From Gammaproteobacteria bacterium (GTDB taxonomy: Bacteria > Pseudomonadota > Gammaproteobacteria > Competibacterales > Competibacteraceae): a stretch of DNA of 64,000 nucleotides. The stretch covers positions 62,001-126,000 of the forward strand of contig JADLEK010000076.1 of NCBI GenBank assembly GCA_020846135.1, written 5' to 3'. This document shows positions 8,084 through 17,027 of the stretch, piece by piece. Below the pieces are notes generated by a model. The model was not told the DNA's origin and searched no databases. It saw nothing but the letters and a program-made list of their open reading frames with translations. Within the stretch, counting starts at the first letter, position 1; every line of letters begins with the position of its first letter. The position numbers were made by a program, and so were the translations under genes.

Positions 8084-10000
8084 TTGAAAAAGGACGCGGC
8101 AGAGTTGCTGGGGCCGGATGGTCCGCTGGCCCGACAGGTTCCGGGATTTGCGCCGCGCCTGCCGCAACAGCGGATGGCGCAAGCGGTTGAGGATATTCTG
8201 GAAACCGGCGGCGCATTGATTGTCGAGGCCGGCACCGGCACCGGCAAAACCTTCGCCTACCTGATCCCGGCCCTGCAATCCGGAGCGCGAGTTATCATCT
8301 CGACCGGCACCCGCCATTTGCAGGATCAGCTTTTCCATCAGGATTTGCCGGTGGTGCAGCGGGCATTGCACAGCCGCGTCCAGGTCGCGTTGCTCAAGGG
8401 CCGCAGCAACTATCTCTGCCCCTATCGCCTGCAAGCCGTCGAGGACAGCAGCCGCCTGGCGTCCCGGGAGCAGGTGGCCGACTTGCGCCGCATTCAGGAT
8501 TGGACGCGGCACACCCGGCGCGGCGACATTGCCGAAATCGCTACCGTCCCGGAAACCTCACCACTCTGGCCCCGGGTTACCTCGACCGCCGACAATTGCC
8601 TGGGGCAGAAATGCCCGCGCCTTGATGACTGTTTTTTCGCTAAGGCCCGGGTCGAGGCGCAGGCGGCGGACCTGCTGGTCATTAACCATTATCTGTTCTG
8701 CGCCGACCTAGCGATGCGCGATGCCCACGGTTTTGCTGAACTACTGCCCGGCGTCGATGCGTTCATTCTGGATGAAGCCCACCAGTTGCCGGAGATCGTC
8801 AGCCAGTTTTTCGGCAAATCGCTCAGTGGCCGGCAACTGCTCGAACTGGCACGGGACACGGTCGTGGAGCAGGCCAAGGATGCGTCCGACTTTCCGGCGC
8901 TGCGCCAACGGGCCGAGGCGCTGGAGCCAGCGGTGCTGGCCTTGCGCCAGACGCTGGGCGCGGCGGAGCGGCGGGCGCTGTGGCGGGAGGCCAGCGAGCA
9001 AGCGGCGGTCCGGGAAGCGGTCGCCGACCTGATCGGGGTATTGGAACCGTTGCGCGAGGCTTTAAAGGAAGGAGCCAAACGCGGCAAGGGGCTGGAAAAT
9101 TGCCAGCGGCGCGGCGAGGAGCTGGCGCAGCGGCTATTGCTGCTGACCGGCGAAAACGCCAATCCGGATCAGGTGCGCTGGTTTGAAACCTGGGGCCGCA
9201 GTTTTACTCTGACCGAGACGCCGCTGGATGTTGCCCCGTTGTTCCGGGGCCGGATGGCGGCGCAACCGAGCGCTTGGATTTTCACCTCGGCGACCTTGGC
9301 GGTTGGGCAGAACTTCACTCATTTTGCGATCCGACTGGGCATCCCGGATTATGCCGGGCTGCGGCTGGACAGCCCGTTTGATTTTCCCCGCAACACGTTG
9401 CTCTATCACCCGCCGGCGCTGCCCGATCCGGGTTCTCCCGGCTACACCGTGGCGTTGCTGGAAGCGATGCTGCCGGTGCTGGACGCCAGCCAGGGGCGGG
9501 CCTTTTTGCTGTTCACCAGTTACCGAGCCTTGCGGGAAGCGGCGGAGTGGCTGGCGGGCCGGCTGGACTATCCACTGCTGACCCAGGGCGATTTGCCGAA
9601 AGCGGCGCTGTTGGCGCAATTTCGGAGTCTGGGCAATGCCGTCCTGCTGGGAACAGCCAGCTTCTGGGAAGGAGTGGATGTGCGTGGCAAGGCGCTGTCC
9701 TGCGTGATTATCGACCGGCTGCCGTTTGCTGCGCCCACCGATCCGGTGGTGCAGGCCCGGATCGAGGCACTGCGCCGGCGCGGTGAGGACCCGTTTCTGG
9801 GTTATCAACTCCCCCAGGCGGTGATTACCCTCAAGCAGGGCGCTGGCCGGCTGATCCGTGATGTCCATGATCGAGGGGTGCTGGCGCTGGGCGATCCCCG
9901 GCTGTTAAGCAAATCCTACGGACGGGTGTTTCTAGACAGTCTGCCGCCGATGCCGAAAACTCGGAATTTGGACCGGGTCCGGGCGTTTTTTGGCCAGTAA
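8084..10000 (+). CDS. yoaA: YoaA/DinG-family ATP-dependent DNA helicase with iron-sulfur cluster
   Basis: This 638-residue superfamily 2 helicase of the XPD/DinG group probably unwinds DNA 5'-to-3' in repair or fork restart. Walker A is EAGTGTGKT (48-56) and the DEAH box is 230-233. Four cysteines suited to a 4Fe-4S cluster are C112, C172, C177 and C183. The later motifs include 'GTASFWEGVDVRGKALSCVI' and 'QGAGRLIRDVHDRG'. The shorter arrangement without extra domains favours YoaA over DinG. The only start near the family N-terminus is TTG at 8084, six bases after the lpoP stop and without a clear ribosome-binding site, so translational coupling to lpoP is likely. Confidence 0.88.
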   Translation: MKKDAAELLGPDGPLARQVPGFAPRLPQQRMAQAVEDILETGGALIVEAGTGTGKTFAYLIPALQSGARVIISTGTRHLQDQLFHQDLPVVQRALHSRVQVALLKGRSNYLCPYRLQAVEDSSRLASREQVADLRRIQDWTRHTRRGDIAEIATVPETSPLWPRVTSTADNCLGQKCPRLDDCFFAKARVEAQAADLLVINHYLFCADLAMRDAHGFAELLPGVDAFILDEAHQLPEIVSQFFGKSLSGRQLLELARDTVVEQAKDASDFPALRQRAEALEPAVLALRQTLGAAERRALWREASEQAAVREAVADLIGVLEPLREALKEGAKRGKGLENCQRRGEELAQRLLLLTGENANPDQVRWFETWGRSFTLTETPLDVAPLFRGRMAAQPSAWIFTSATLAVGQNFTHFAIRLGIPDYAGLRLDSPFDFPRNTLLYHPPALPDPGSPGYTVALLEAMLPVLDASQGRAFLLFTSYRALREAAEWLAGRLDYPLLTQGDLPKAALLAQFRSLGNAVLLGTASFWEGVDVRGKALSCVIIDRLPFAAPTDPVVQARIEALRRRGEDPFLGYQLPQAVITLKQGAGRLIRDVHDRGVLALGDPRLLSKSYGRVFLDSLPPMPKTRNLDRVRAFFGQ

Positions 10001-10132
10001 TCTTCAGCAACGCCTTCCCGATAAAACCCCACTTTATGATCGTTAAAAAATCAGTATTAGGGACTCCGCCTTGCATTCTTAGTGGAATTTACCTTAACTT
10101 GCAGTTCAAAATTACGAATCCTGAGCTTCCCG

Positions 10133-10378
10133 ATGATCACCGCAGCCCAACTTAAAGCAGCGCGCGCCCTGGCCGGGATGGATCAGCGGATGCTGGCCGA
10201 AGCCTCCGGATTGTCCCTACCCACCATCCAGCGCATGGAATCCAGCGACGGCACCATTCGCGGTAACGTTGATTCCCTGGTCAAGCTGATCACCGCGCTG
10301 GAAGCCGCCGGAGTCACTATGATTAACGAAGGCGCCGCCAGCGCAGGCGGTGGGCGCGGCGTTCGGTTGAGCCGCTAA
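10133..10378 (+). CDS. Small HTH (XRE-type) DNA-binding protein
   Basis: The 81-residue protein reads MITAAQLKAARALAGMDQRM at the start and has 'LAEASGLSLPTIQRMESSDG' as a typical Cro/CI-type helix-turn-helix, followed by 'VDSLVKLITALEAAGV'. The ATG at 10133 gives a start matching this widespread mini-family; an in-frame GTG at 10082 is less likely. It lies 17 bases before hyfB on the same strand, so it may be co-transcribed with, and regulate, the Hyf-like cluster. This is inference, because such small XRE proteins also occur as orphans. Confidence 0.78.
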   Translation: MITAAQLKAARALAGMDQRMLAEASGLSLPTIQRMESSDGTIRGNVDSLVKLITALEAAGVTMINEGAASAGGGRGVRLSR

Positions 10379-10395
10379 GGAACGAGTTTCGCCCC

Positions 10396-12411
10396 ATGAC
10401 CTTACCCTTGCTTTTAGCGTTACCGATGGTCCTGCTGGCTGTGGGCGTCTATGCAGTCATCGCGGCCCGTCCCCCCCACGGCAGCCGGCAGGTGTACAGC
10501 GTTGCGCTGGCGGTCAGTACCGTGGCCTTGATCGCTGCGCTCGCGTATCTGGCGAGTGGGCAAGCGCCGGAAACCCTGCGACTGCCCATTGGCTTGCCCT
10601 GGCTCGGCGCGCATTTCCGGCTGGACCCGCTGGCGGCGTTTTTCCTGATCGTGGTCAACCTCGGCAGCGCGGTCGCCAGCCTGTTCGCCCTTGGCTACGG
10701 CCAGCACGAAACAGCCCCAGAGCGGGTGTTGCCGTTCTACCCGGCGTTTCTGGCCGGGATGAACCTGGTGCTGCTGGCCGATGACGCCTTCGCGTTCCTG
10801 TTCGCCTGGGAATTCATGTCGCTGAGTTCGTGGGCGCTGGTCATGGCCCATCATCAGGACCCGGCCAATACCCGCGCCGGCTATCTCTACCTGGTCATGG
10901 CCTGCTTCGGCACCCTGGCGCTGTTGCTGACCTTTGGTCTGCTGGCGGGTCCCGATGGCGGTTATAACTTCGACGCCATCCGCGCCGGCCAGATCACGCC
11001 GGGGCTGGCGGCGCTGGTCTTGGCGCTGGCCTTGATCGGGGCGGGTTCCAAAGCCGGGCTGGTTCCGCTGCATGTCTGGCTGCCGCTGGCTCATCCCGCT
11101 GCACCCAGCCACGTTTCGGCGCTGATGAGCGGGGTGATGACCAAGGTCGCGGTCTACGGCTTCATCCGAATCATCTTCGATCTGCTCGGCGAACCGGTGG
11201 CGTGGTGGTGGGGCGGGATGGTGCTGGCGCTGGGCGGGATTACCGCAGTTCTCGGTGTTCTGTATGCGCTCATGCAGCACGATCTCAAGCGACTGCTGGC
11301 CTATCACACGGTTGAAAATATCGGGATCATTTTCATTGGTCTGGGACTGGCGCTGGCCTTTCAGGGCAACCAGATGTACGCCAGCGCCGCATTGGCGCTA
11401 ACCGCTGCGCTGTTTCATGTCCTCAATCATTCGCTGTTCAAGAGCCTGCTGTTTTTGGGAACCGGCGCGGTGCTAACCGCCACCGGCGAGCGCGATATGG
11501 AGCATTTGGGCGGACTGATTCACCCGATGCCGTACACGGCGCTGGCCTTCCTGATCGGCGCAGCGGCGATTTCGGCCCTGCCGCCGCTGAATGGTTTTGT
11601 CTCGGAATGGCTGACCTTTCAGGCGATTTTGCTCAGCCCGGAATTGCCGCAATGGCTACTCAAGTTTTTGGCCCCGGCGGTTGGAGCCTTATTGGCCCTG
11701 TCCGCCGCGCTGGCCGCCGCCTGCTTCGTCAAAGCCTTCGGCATCACCTTCCTCGGGCGGCCCCGCTCGCCGGTCGCCGCCCAAGCGAAGGAAACCGACC
11801 GCTATTCGTTGACCGCGATGTTCATTCTGGCCGGGCTGTGCGTGGTGGCGGGCATCCTGCCGGGACTGGTGGTGGACGGACTGGGGCCGGTCGTCGGTTC
11901 GCTCAACGGCAGCGTTCAATTAACGACCCAGCATAATCAACCCTGGCTGACCCTGGTGCCGATTGTTGATGTCAAGAGTACCTATAACGGCCTGTTGGTC
12001 ATGCTGTTCATGGCGATTTCCGGAACTCTGGCCGCGTTGCTGATTCACCGGCTGGCGTCGAATAAGGTGCGGCGCGGCCCGGCCTGGGATTGCGGCTTTC
12101 CCGATGCCAGTCCAGCGACCCAGTACACCGCCGGCAGCTTCGCCCAACCGATTCGGCGGGTGTTCGGCAGCGTGGTGTTTCAGGCTCGCGAACGGGTCAC
12201 AATGCCGCCGCCCGGTGATCTGCGCCCAGCCAAACTGGAGGTCCGAATGCGCGATCCGGTCTGGGAGATCGGTTACGCGCCGATTGCCACAGCTGTGGTG
12301 GCGCTCTCAAGCCGCTTCAATTATCTGCAATACCTGACCATTCGCCGTTATCTGGGCCTGGTGTTTGGCGCATTGGTGCTGCTGTTGCTGGGGATGGTGT
12401 TATGGCGTTGA
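10396..12411 (+). CDS. hyfB: Hydrogenase-4 subunit B-like proton-translocating membrane protein
   Basis: This 671-residue polytopic protein belongs to the Mrp/NuoL-NuoN antiporter family. It shows the channel signatures 'FAWEFMSLSSWALV' (key Glu in helix 5), 'GAGSKAGLVPLHVWLPLAHP' (key Lys in helix 7) and 'APSHVSALMSGVMTKVAVYG'. A long C-terminal section after about residue 480, including 'GPAWDCGF', is characteristic of HyfB/HycC. In formate hydrogenlyase and related complexes this subunit pumps ions in the inner membrane, driven by electron transfer in the peripheral arm. It overlaps hyfC by 10 bases and begins a six-gene run. Confidence 0.9.
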   Translation: MTLPLLLALPMVLLAVGVYAVIAARPPHGSRQVYSVALAVSTVALIAALAYLASGQAPETLRLPIGLPWLGAHFRLDPLAAFFLIVVNLGSAVASLFALGYGQHETAPERVLPFYPAFLAGMNLVLLADDAFAFLFAWEFMSLSSWALVMAHHQDPANTRAGYLYLVMACFGTLALLLTFGLLAGPDGGYNFDAIRAGQITPGLAALVLALALIGAGSKAGLVPLHVWLPLAHPAAPSHVSALMSGVMTKVAVYGFIRIIFDLLGEPVAWWWGGMVLALGGITAVLGVLYALMQHDLKRLLAYHTVENIGIIFIGLGLALAFQGNQMYASAALALTAALFHVLNHSLFKSLLFLGTGAVLTATGERDMEHLGGLIHPMPYTALAFLIGAAAISALPPLNGFVSEWLTFQAILLSPELPQWLLKFLAPAVGALLALSAALAAACFVKAFGITFLGRPRSPVAAQAKETDRYSLTAMFILAGLCVVAGILPGLVVDGLGPVVGSLNGSVQLTTQHNQPWLTLVPIVDVKSTYNGLLVMLFMAISGTLAALLIHRLASNKVRRGPAWDCGFPDASPATQYTAGSFAQPIRRVFGSVVFQARERVTMPPPGDLRPAKLEVRMRDPVWEIGYAPIATAVVALSSRFNYLQYLTIRRYLGLVFGALVLLLLGMVLWR

Positions 12412-13358
12412 TCACCGATTATCTGGTGCAGGGCTGCCAAATGCTGCTGATCCTGCTGCTGGCCCCGCTGCTGACCGGCTGGGTGCGAGTCATCAAGGCC
12501 CGGCTGTTGCGCCGGCGCGGATCGCCCCTGCTGCAACCTTACCGTGACCTGTACAAACTGCTGGGCAAGGAGGTGGTGCTGGCCGAATCCGCCTCATGGC
12601 TGTTTCGGGTCGCGCCCTATCTGATTTTCGCCGCGATCTGGGTCGCGGCGGCGCTGGTTCCCACCTTCGCCAATGGCCTGTTGTTCAGTTGGACGGCGGA
12701 TTTAATCGCCATTGTCGCCCTGCTCGGCAGCGCCCGCTTTTTCCTGGCCTTGGCCGGGCTGGATGTGGGGACCAGCTTTGGCGGGATCGGCTCCAGCCGC
12801 GAAATGATGATCGCCTCGCTGGCCGAACCGGCGATGCTGATGATGGTGTTCACGTTATCACTGCTGGCCGGCACCACCGAATTATCCGCCGTCGCCCGCT
12901 TTATGCTGACTGCCGACGTTGGGCTGCGGGTGTCGCTGGGCCTGGCGTTGCTGGCCTTGATGATGGTGGCGATTGCCGAAAACGCCCGGATCCCGGTCGA
13001 TAATCCGGCCACCCATCTGGAATTAACCATGGTGCATGAAGCGATGGTGCTGGAGTATTCCGGACGGCATCTGGCGCTGATTGAACTGGCCGCCTCGCTG
13101 AAACTGTTGCTGTATCTGTCGTTGCTGGCCTGCATTTTTGCGCCGTGGGGCATGGCGGCAGCGGGCGCGGGATTGGCCGCTTATGGTATTGGCTTGATGG
13201 TTTATGTCATCAAACTCGCGTTCGGCGGGGTGCTGCTGGCGCTGTTTGAAACCAGCGTCGCCAAGATGCGGGTCTTCCGGGTCGATGAATTTTTAGGTGC
13301 GGCGCTGATGCTGGGCTTGCTCGGCGCATTGCTGCTGTTCGTGTCACGGGAGTTGTGA
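12402..13358 (+). CDS. hyfC: Hydrogenase-4 subunit C-like (NuoH-type) membrane subunit
   Basis: The 318-residue membrane protein is a NuoH/HycD homologue, the subunit that connects the peripheral redox arm to the membrane arm. It shows 'PLLQPYRDLYKLLGKE' near the N-terminus, the charged loop 'NARIPVDNPATHLELTMVHE' and 'EYSGRHLALIELAASLKLLL'. Several hydrophobic helices cover the chain. It overlaps both neighbours (10 bases with hyfB, 1 base with hyfE as TGATG), so equal expression is expected. Nothing in it suggests loss of function. Confidence 0.9.
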   Translation: MALITDYLVQGCQMLLILLLAPLLTGWVRVIKARLLRRRGSPLLQPYRDLYKLLGKEVVLAESASWLFRVAPYLIFAAIWVAAALVPTFANGLLFSWTADLIAIVALLGSARFFLALAGLDVGTSFGGIGSSREMMIASLAEPAMLMMVFTLSLLAGTTELSAVARFMLTADVGLRVSLGLALLALMMVAIAENARIPVDNPATHLELTMVHEAMVLEYSGRHLALIELAASLKLLLYLSLLACIFAPWGMAAAGAGLAAYGIGLMVYVIKLAFGGVLLALFETSVAKMRVFRVDEFLGAALMLGLLGALLLFVSREL

Positions 13359-14023
13359 TGCACGGTTTAGCCTTCGATATTGCCCACCTGTTAGCGGGCA
13401 GCATGGTGATCGTGAGTTTTATGCTGCTGTATCAGGATCGGGTGTACGCGCTGCTGAATATCTTCGCGCTGCATTCACTGGTGCTGGCGCTGGCAGTCGG
13501 TTGGCAGGCGCATATTCAAAACGCGCCGCATTTATACGTCACGGCAGTCATTGCGCTGGTGTTCAAGGCGATTGTAATTCCCACCGCCTTATATCGGATT
13601 GTCCGGCGACTCGGCATTCATCGCACCCTGGAAGTGGTGGGCGGAGTGGGTCGCGATATGCTGGCCGGCACGGGATTAGTGGCGCTGGCGATTCTGGTGA
13701 TGTTGCCCGTCACCGCAACGGCTGATCCCCTGGCGCGAGAAGATTTAGCCTTTGCCTTGGCCGTGGTGCTATTAGGTTTGTTGCTGATGGTGGTGCGGCA
13801 TAACGCGATCAGTCTGGTGATTGGGTTTATGTCGCTGGAAAACGGGCTGGTGCTGGCGGCAGCGGGCGCTAAGGGAATGCCGCTGGCGGTAGAAATCAGC
13901 GTTGCATTTTCAGTGCTGATTGCGCTGATCGTGATTGGCGTTTTTCTGTTCCGCATTCGGGAGCGGTTTGACAGCGTGGATATGCAGGCGATGGATACCT
14001 TTCGCGAGGAGCGGCGGCGATGA
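13358..14023 (+). CDS. hyfE: Hydrogenase-4 subunit E-like (NuoK-related) membrane subunit
   Basis: This 221-residue hydrophobic protein matches HyfE: 'FMLLYQDRVYALLNIFALHS' near the N-terminus, a central helix set, and a NuoK-like section 'VVRHNAISLVIGFMSLENGL' followed by 'AVEISVAFSVLIALIVIGVF'. HyfE-type proteins combine extra helices with a NuoK-like antiporter-associated domain. The ATG at 13358 overlaps the hyfC stop by one base (TGATG), which fixes the start; a GTG one codon earlier is possible. It ends in an ATGA overlap with hyfF. Confidence 0.88.
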   Translation: MHGLAFDIAHLLAGSMVIVSFMLLYQDRVYALLNIFALHSLVLALAVGWQAHIQNAPHLYVTAVIALVFKAIVIPTALYRIVRRLGIHRTLEVVGGVGRDMLAGTGLVALAILVMLPVTATADPLAREDLAFALAVVLLGLLLMVVRHNAISLVIGFMSLENGLVLAAAGAKGMPLAVEISVAFSVLIALIVIGVFLFRIRERFDSVDMQAMDTFREERRR

Positions 14024-15468
14024 GCAACCTCGGTTCTATAGCCGTAGTGGCGCTGCTGATCGTTCCGGCCAGTACCGCGTTGGCGCTGATCGGGCTGTCC
14101 AGCTATCGAATCGGCGCGCGCCTGAATATCGGCGCGGCGTTCATTACGCTCCTGGCTGCGGTCACCCTGTTTGGGGTGCGGCCAGAGGCTAACTTGTATC
14201 TGCGGGTGGATGATTTCAACATCTATCTCATTGCCCTGAATAATCTGGTCAGTTTCACCACCAGTATTTTCAGCGCCGGTTATATTGCCCATGAGCTGGA
14301 AACCGGGCGGTTGACTCCGAATTATCTGCGTTTTTATCACGCCATGTATCAGGCGTTGCTATTCGCTATGAATCTCGCCTTTCTCGCCAATAATATCGGG
14401 CTGATGTGGGTCGCGATTGAACTAGCGACGCTGGTGACGGTGCTGATGGTCGGGATTTACCGGACTCAGGCGGCATTGGAGGCAGCCTGGAAGTATTTTA
14501 TTCTCGGCAGTCTGGGGATTGCGCTGGCGCTGTTTGGAACGATTCTGGTGTATTTGGCCGCCCAGCCGGTGATGGGGGAAGGCTTGCCGGCGATGGCCTG
14601 GGATCAGTTGCTGGAACACGCCGCCCGCTTTGATCCGGCCTTACTGAATCTGGCGTTTATCTTTCTGCTGCTGGGTTATGGCACCAAGGCCGGACTGTTT
14701 CCCCTTCATGCCTGGCTGCCGGATGCCCATGCGGAAGGTCCGACGCCCATTTCGGCAGTGCTGTCCGGTTTGTTGTTGAATGTCGCGCTGTATGCGGTGC
14801 TGCGGTTCAAGATGCTGATGAACGCTAATCCGGCGGCATTAACGCCAGGTCCCCTGCTGGTCGGGGTAGGACTGGCGTCACTGCTATTCGCGGCTTTGAT
14901 GATTTACCGACGCGGTGATATTAAGCGGCTGTTTGCGTATTCCTCCATTGAACACATGGGTATTATGACTTTCGCATTTGGCATGGGTGGGCCGCTCGCC
15001 AATTTCGCCGGACTGCTGCACATGACCATGCACAGCCTGACCAAATCAGCGATTTTCTTTACCGTCGGTCATATCTCCCAAGCGAAAGGCACCCAGCGAA
15101 TCTCAACCATTCGCGGCTTGACTGCAACGCATCCGGCGCTGGGTTGGGGGCTGGTGGCGGGAGTAGTCGCCATTGTTGGAATGCCGCCGTTTGGCGTGTT
15201 CATGAGCGAGTTTCTGATTGTCAGTTCGACCTTTGCCCGTCAACCATTATTGGCTTTGCTGCTGGTCCTGGGATTACTGCTGGCGTTTGGGACTCTGCTC
15301 TGGCGATTGCACGGGATGGCGTTTGGTGAATCGCGTGGCGCGAATACGCCGGTTCACGCCAGTCTGTTGCCGATGCTGACTCATTTGGGATTGGTGCTGA
15401 TGGCGGGCATCTGGTTGCCGGAGCCACTGGTGGCGTGGTTTCAGCATGTCGCGGTGTTGCTGGGTTAA
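14020..15468 (+). CDS. hyfF: Hydrogenase-4 subunit F-like proton-translocating membrane protein
   Basis: This 482-residue protein is a second NuoN/NuoM-type antiporter subunit. Visible signatures are 'LMWVAIELATLVTVLMVG' (helix 5 Glu), 'GYGTKAGLFPLHAWLPDAHA' (helix 7 Lys), 'EGPTPISAVLSGLLLNVALY' and 'KRLFAYSSIEHMGIMTFAFG'. Together with HyfB it would give the complex two antiporter-like channels. It starts in an ATGA overlap with hyfE; 27 bases separate it from hyfG. Confidence 0.9.
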   Translation: MSNLGSIAVVALLIVPASTALALIGLSSYRIGARLNIGAAFITLLAAVTLFGVRPEANLYLRVDDFNIYLIALNNLVSFTTSIFSAGYIAHELETGRLTPNYLRFYHAMYQALLFAMNLAFLANNIGLMWVAIELATLVTVLMVGIYRTQAALEAAWKYFILGSLGIALALFGTILVYLAAQPVMGEGLPAMAWDQLLEHAARFDPALLNLAFIFLLLGYGTKAGLFPLHAWLPDAHAEGPTPISAVLSGLLLNVALYAVLRFKMLMNANPAALTPGPLLVGVGLASLLFAALMIYRRGDIKRLFAYSSIEHMGIMTFAFGMGGPLANFAGLLHMTMHSLTKSAIFFTVGHISQAKGTQRISTIRGLTATHPALGWGLVAGVVAIVGMPPFGVFMSEFLIVSSTFARQPLLALLLVLGLLLAFGTLLWRLHGMAFGESRGANTPVHASLLPMLTHLGLVLMAGIWLPEPLVAWFQHVAVLLG

Positions 15469-15495
15469 AGAAAGGCTAAGGGCTAAAGGTTAAAG

Positions 15496-17016
15496 ATGAG
15501 CGTTAGCGCTTTGCAGACAGTGCTGGAAGTCGGTCAATCAGTTGTGGAACATCGCCCATGGCCGCGAGTCGTGGTGACCGTTGAAACCTGGAATGCCTTG
15601 ATTGAAGGTTTGTCCGGCGGCGCGCTCACGATGTTGGGGTTATGGGGCGAAATGGGCATGGCCCATTTAGCGTTGCGCGAGGACTCCAGTGAATCAATAG
15701 TTGTCGCCAGTTTGCCGTGTCCCGATGGGCGCTTTCCTTCGGTTGGGCGACTCCATCCGCCAGCGCAACGTCTCGAGCGCACTATGGCTGATTTGGTTGG
15801 ATTACAGGCTATTGGCGCTCCTGATCATCGTCCGTGGCTGGATCATGGCCGTTGGCCGGTACGGCATCCACTCGGTGCAGCAACGACGCCCATCGGGATT
15901 TTACCGCCATATCGATTTTTGCCCGCTGAAGGCGAGAGTCTGCATCAGATTCCGGTCGGGCCGGTTCATGCCGGGATTATTGAACCCGGTCATTTCCGCT
16001 TTACCGCAAATGGCGAAACGGTAGTGCGACTCGAACAGCGCCTCGGCTATGTTCATAAGGGCATTGAGAGTCTGCTGAATGGTGCGACGATTGATCAGGC
16101 GGCGCGAGTGGTCGGGCGGGTGTCCGGTGATAGCACGGCGGCTTATGCGCTGGCTTTTGCCCGTGCGGTTGAAGCAGCGACGGAAACCGTTATTCCGGAT
16201 CGCGCTCACTGGTTGCGGGCATTGATGGCCGAACTGGAGCGGCTGGCAAATCATTGTGGCGATATGGGCGCAATTTGTAATGACGCCGCTTTTGCCTTAA
16301 TGCTGGCTCATTGCGCAGTATTGCGCGAGCGGATTTTACGCGCCAGCGCCGCCTGTTTCGGGCATCGCCTGATCATGGATTGCATCATTCCTGGTGGAGT
16401 GAGCGCTGATCTGCCAGCGGATGGAGTAAAGACCATTCAGGCGCTAGTGGCGGAAATTCGCCGCGATTTTCCGCCATTGGTGGATTTGTACGACAACACG
16501 GCTTCAATGCAGGATCGCACGGTGAATACCGGTTTTGTCCGGCCCGCGTTGATCAAGCAATTCGGCTGTGGCGGAATTATTGGCCGCGCTGGAGGCCGGA
16601 CTTTTGATGCTCGCCGCCAGCCCGGTTATCCACCTTATGCTCAATTGCAATTTGCAACGGCGCTCTTGACTGACAGCGATGTCAATGCCCGCATCTGGTT
16701 GCGAATCCGCGAAGTGGAACAAAGTCTAAGTCTCATCGATCAGATTTTACAGCGCTTGCCAACCGGGCCAGTACGAGTTGAATTAAATTCTCCAGGTCAA
16801 ATCACTGAAGGCATGGCTCTGGTTGAAGGTTTTCGTGGTGATATTCTGGTTTGGCTGCGCCTCAATGCCGATAGTACGGTGGCGCGTTGTCATCCCCGCG
16901 ATCCCTCGTGGTTCCAGTGGCCATTATTGGAAGCGGCCGTTGAAAATAACATCGTCGCGGATTTCCCAATCTGCAATAAATCCTTCAATGGTTCCTATTC
17001 AGGCCATGATTTGTAG
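15496..17016 (+). CDS. hyfG: Hydrogenase-4 large-subunit-like protein lacking the NiFe cysteines
   Basis: The 506 residues hold a NuoC-like 30-kDa domain ('GRFPSVGRLHPPAQRLERTM', about 78-97) fused to a NuoD/HycE-like domain starting near 155 ('RLEQRLGYVHKGIESL', 178-193). In true NiFe hydrogenases the next block carries an R-x-C-G-x-C motif. Here it reads R208-V-S210-G-D-S213, with serines at both positions. The C-terminal C-x-x-C is also absent: the protein ends P-I-C493-N-K-S-F-N-G-S-Y-S-G-H-D-L. So the catalytic metal site cannot form in the known way and H2 chemistry is unlikely. It resembles energy-converting hydrogenase-related (Ehr) complexes. A quinone-like or other redox partner role is inference. 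Confidence 0.9.
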   Translation: MSVSALQTVLEVGQSVVEHRPWPRVVVTVETWNALIEGLSGGALTMLGLWGEMGMAHLALREDSSESIVVASLPCPDGRFPSVGRLHPPAQRLERTMADLVGLQAIGAPDHRPWLDHGRWPVRHPLGAATTPIGILPPYRFLPAEGESLHQIPVGPVHAGIIEPGHFRFTANGETVVRLEQRLGYVHKGIESLLNGATIDQAARVVGRVSGDSTAAYALAFARAVEAATETVIPDRAHWLRALMAELERLANHCGDMGAICNDAAFALMLAHCAVLRERILRASAACFGHRLIMDCIIPGGVSADLPADGVKTIQALVAEIRRDFPPLVDLYDNTASMQDRTVNTGFVRPALIKQFGCGGIIGRAGGRTFDARRQPGYPPYAQLQFATALLTDSDVNARIWLRIREVEQSLSLIDQILQRLPTGPVRVELNSPGQITEGMALVEGFRGDILVWLRLNADSTVARCHPRDPSWFQWPLLEAAVENNIVADFPICNKSFNGSYSGHDL

Positions 17017-17027
17017 GCTCTCCCGCT

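Noticed and set aside
15496-17016. Active NiFe hydrogenase large subunit
   Set aside because: Both C-x-x-C ligand pairs are missing (S-G-D-S and a cysteine-poor C-terminus), so naming it a hydrogenase would mislead.
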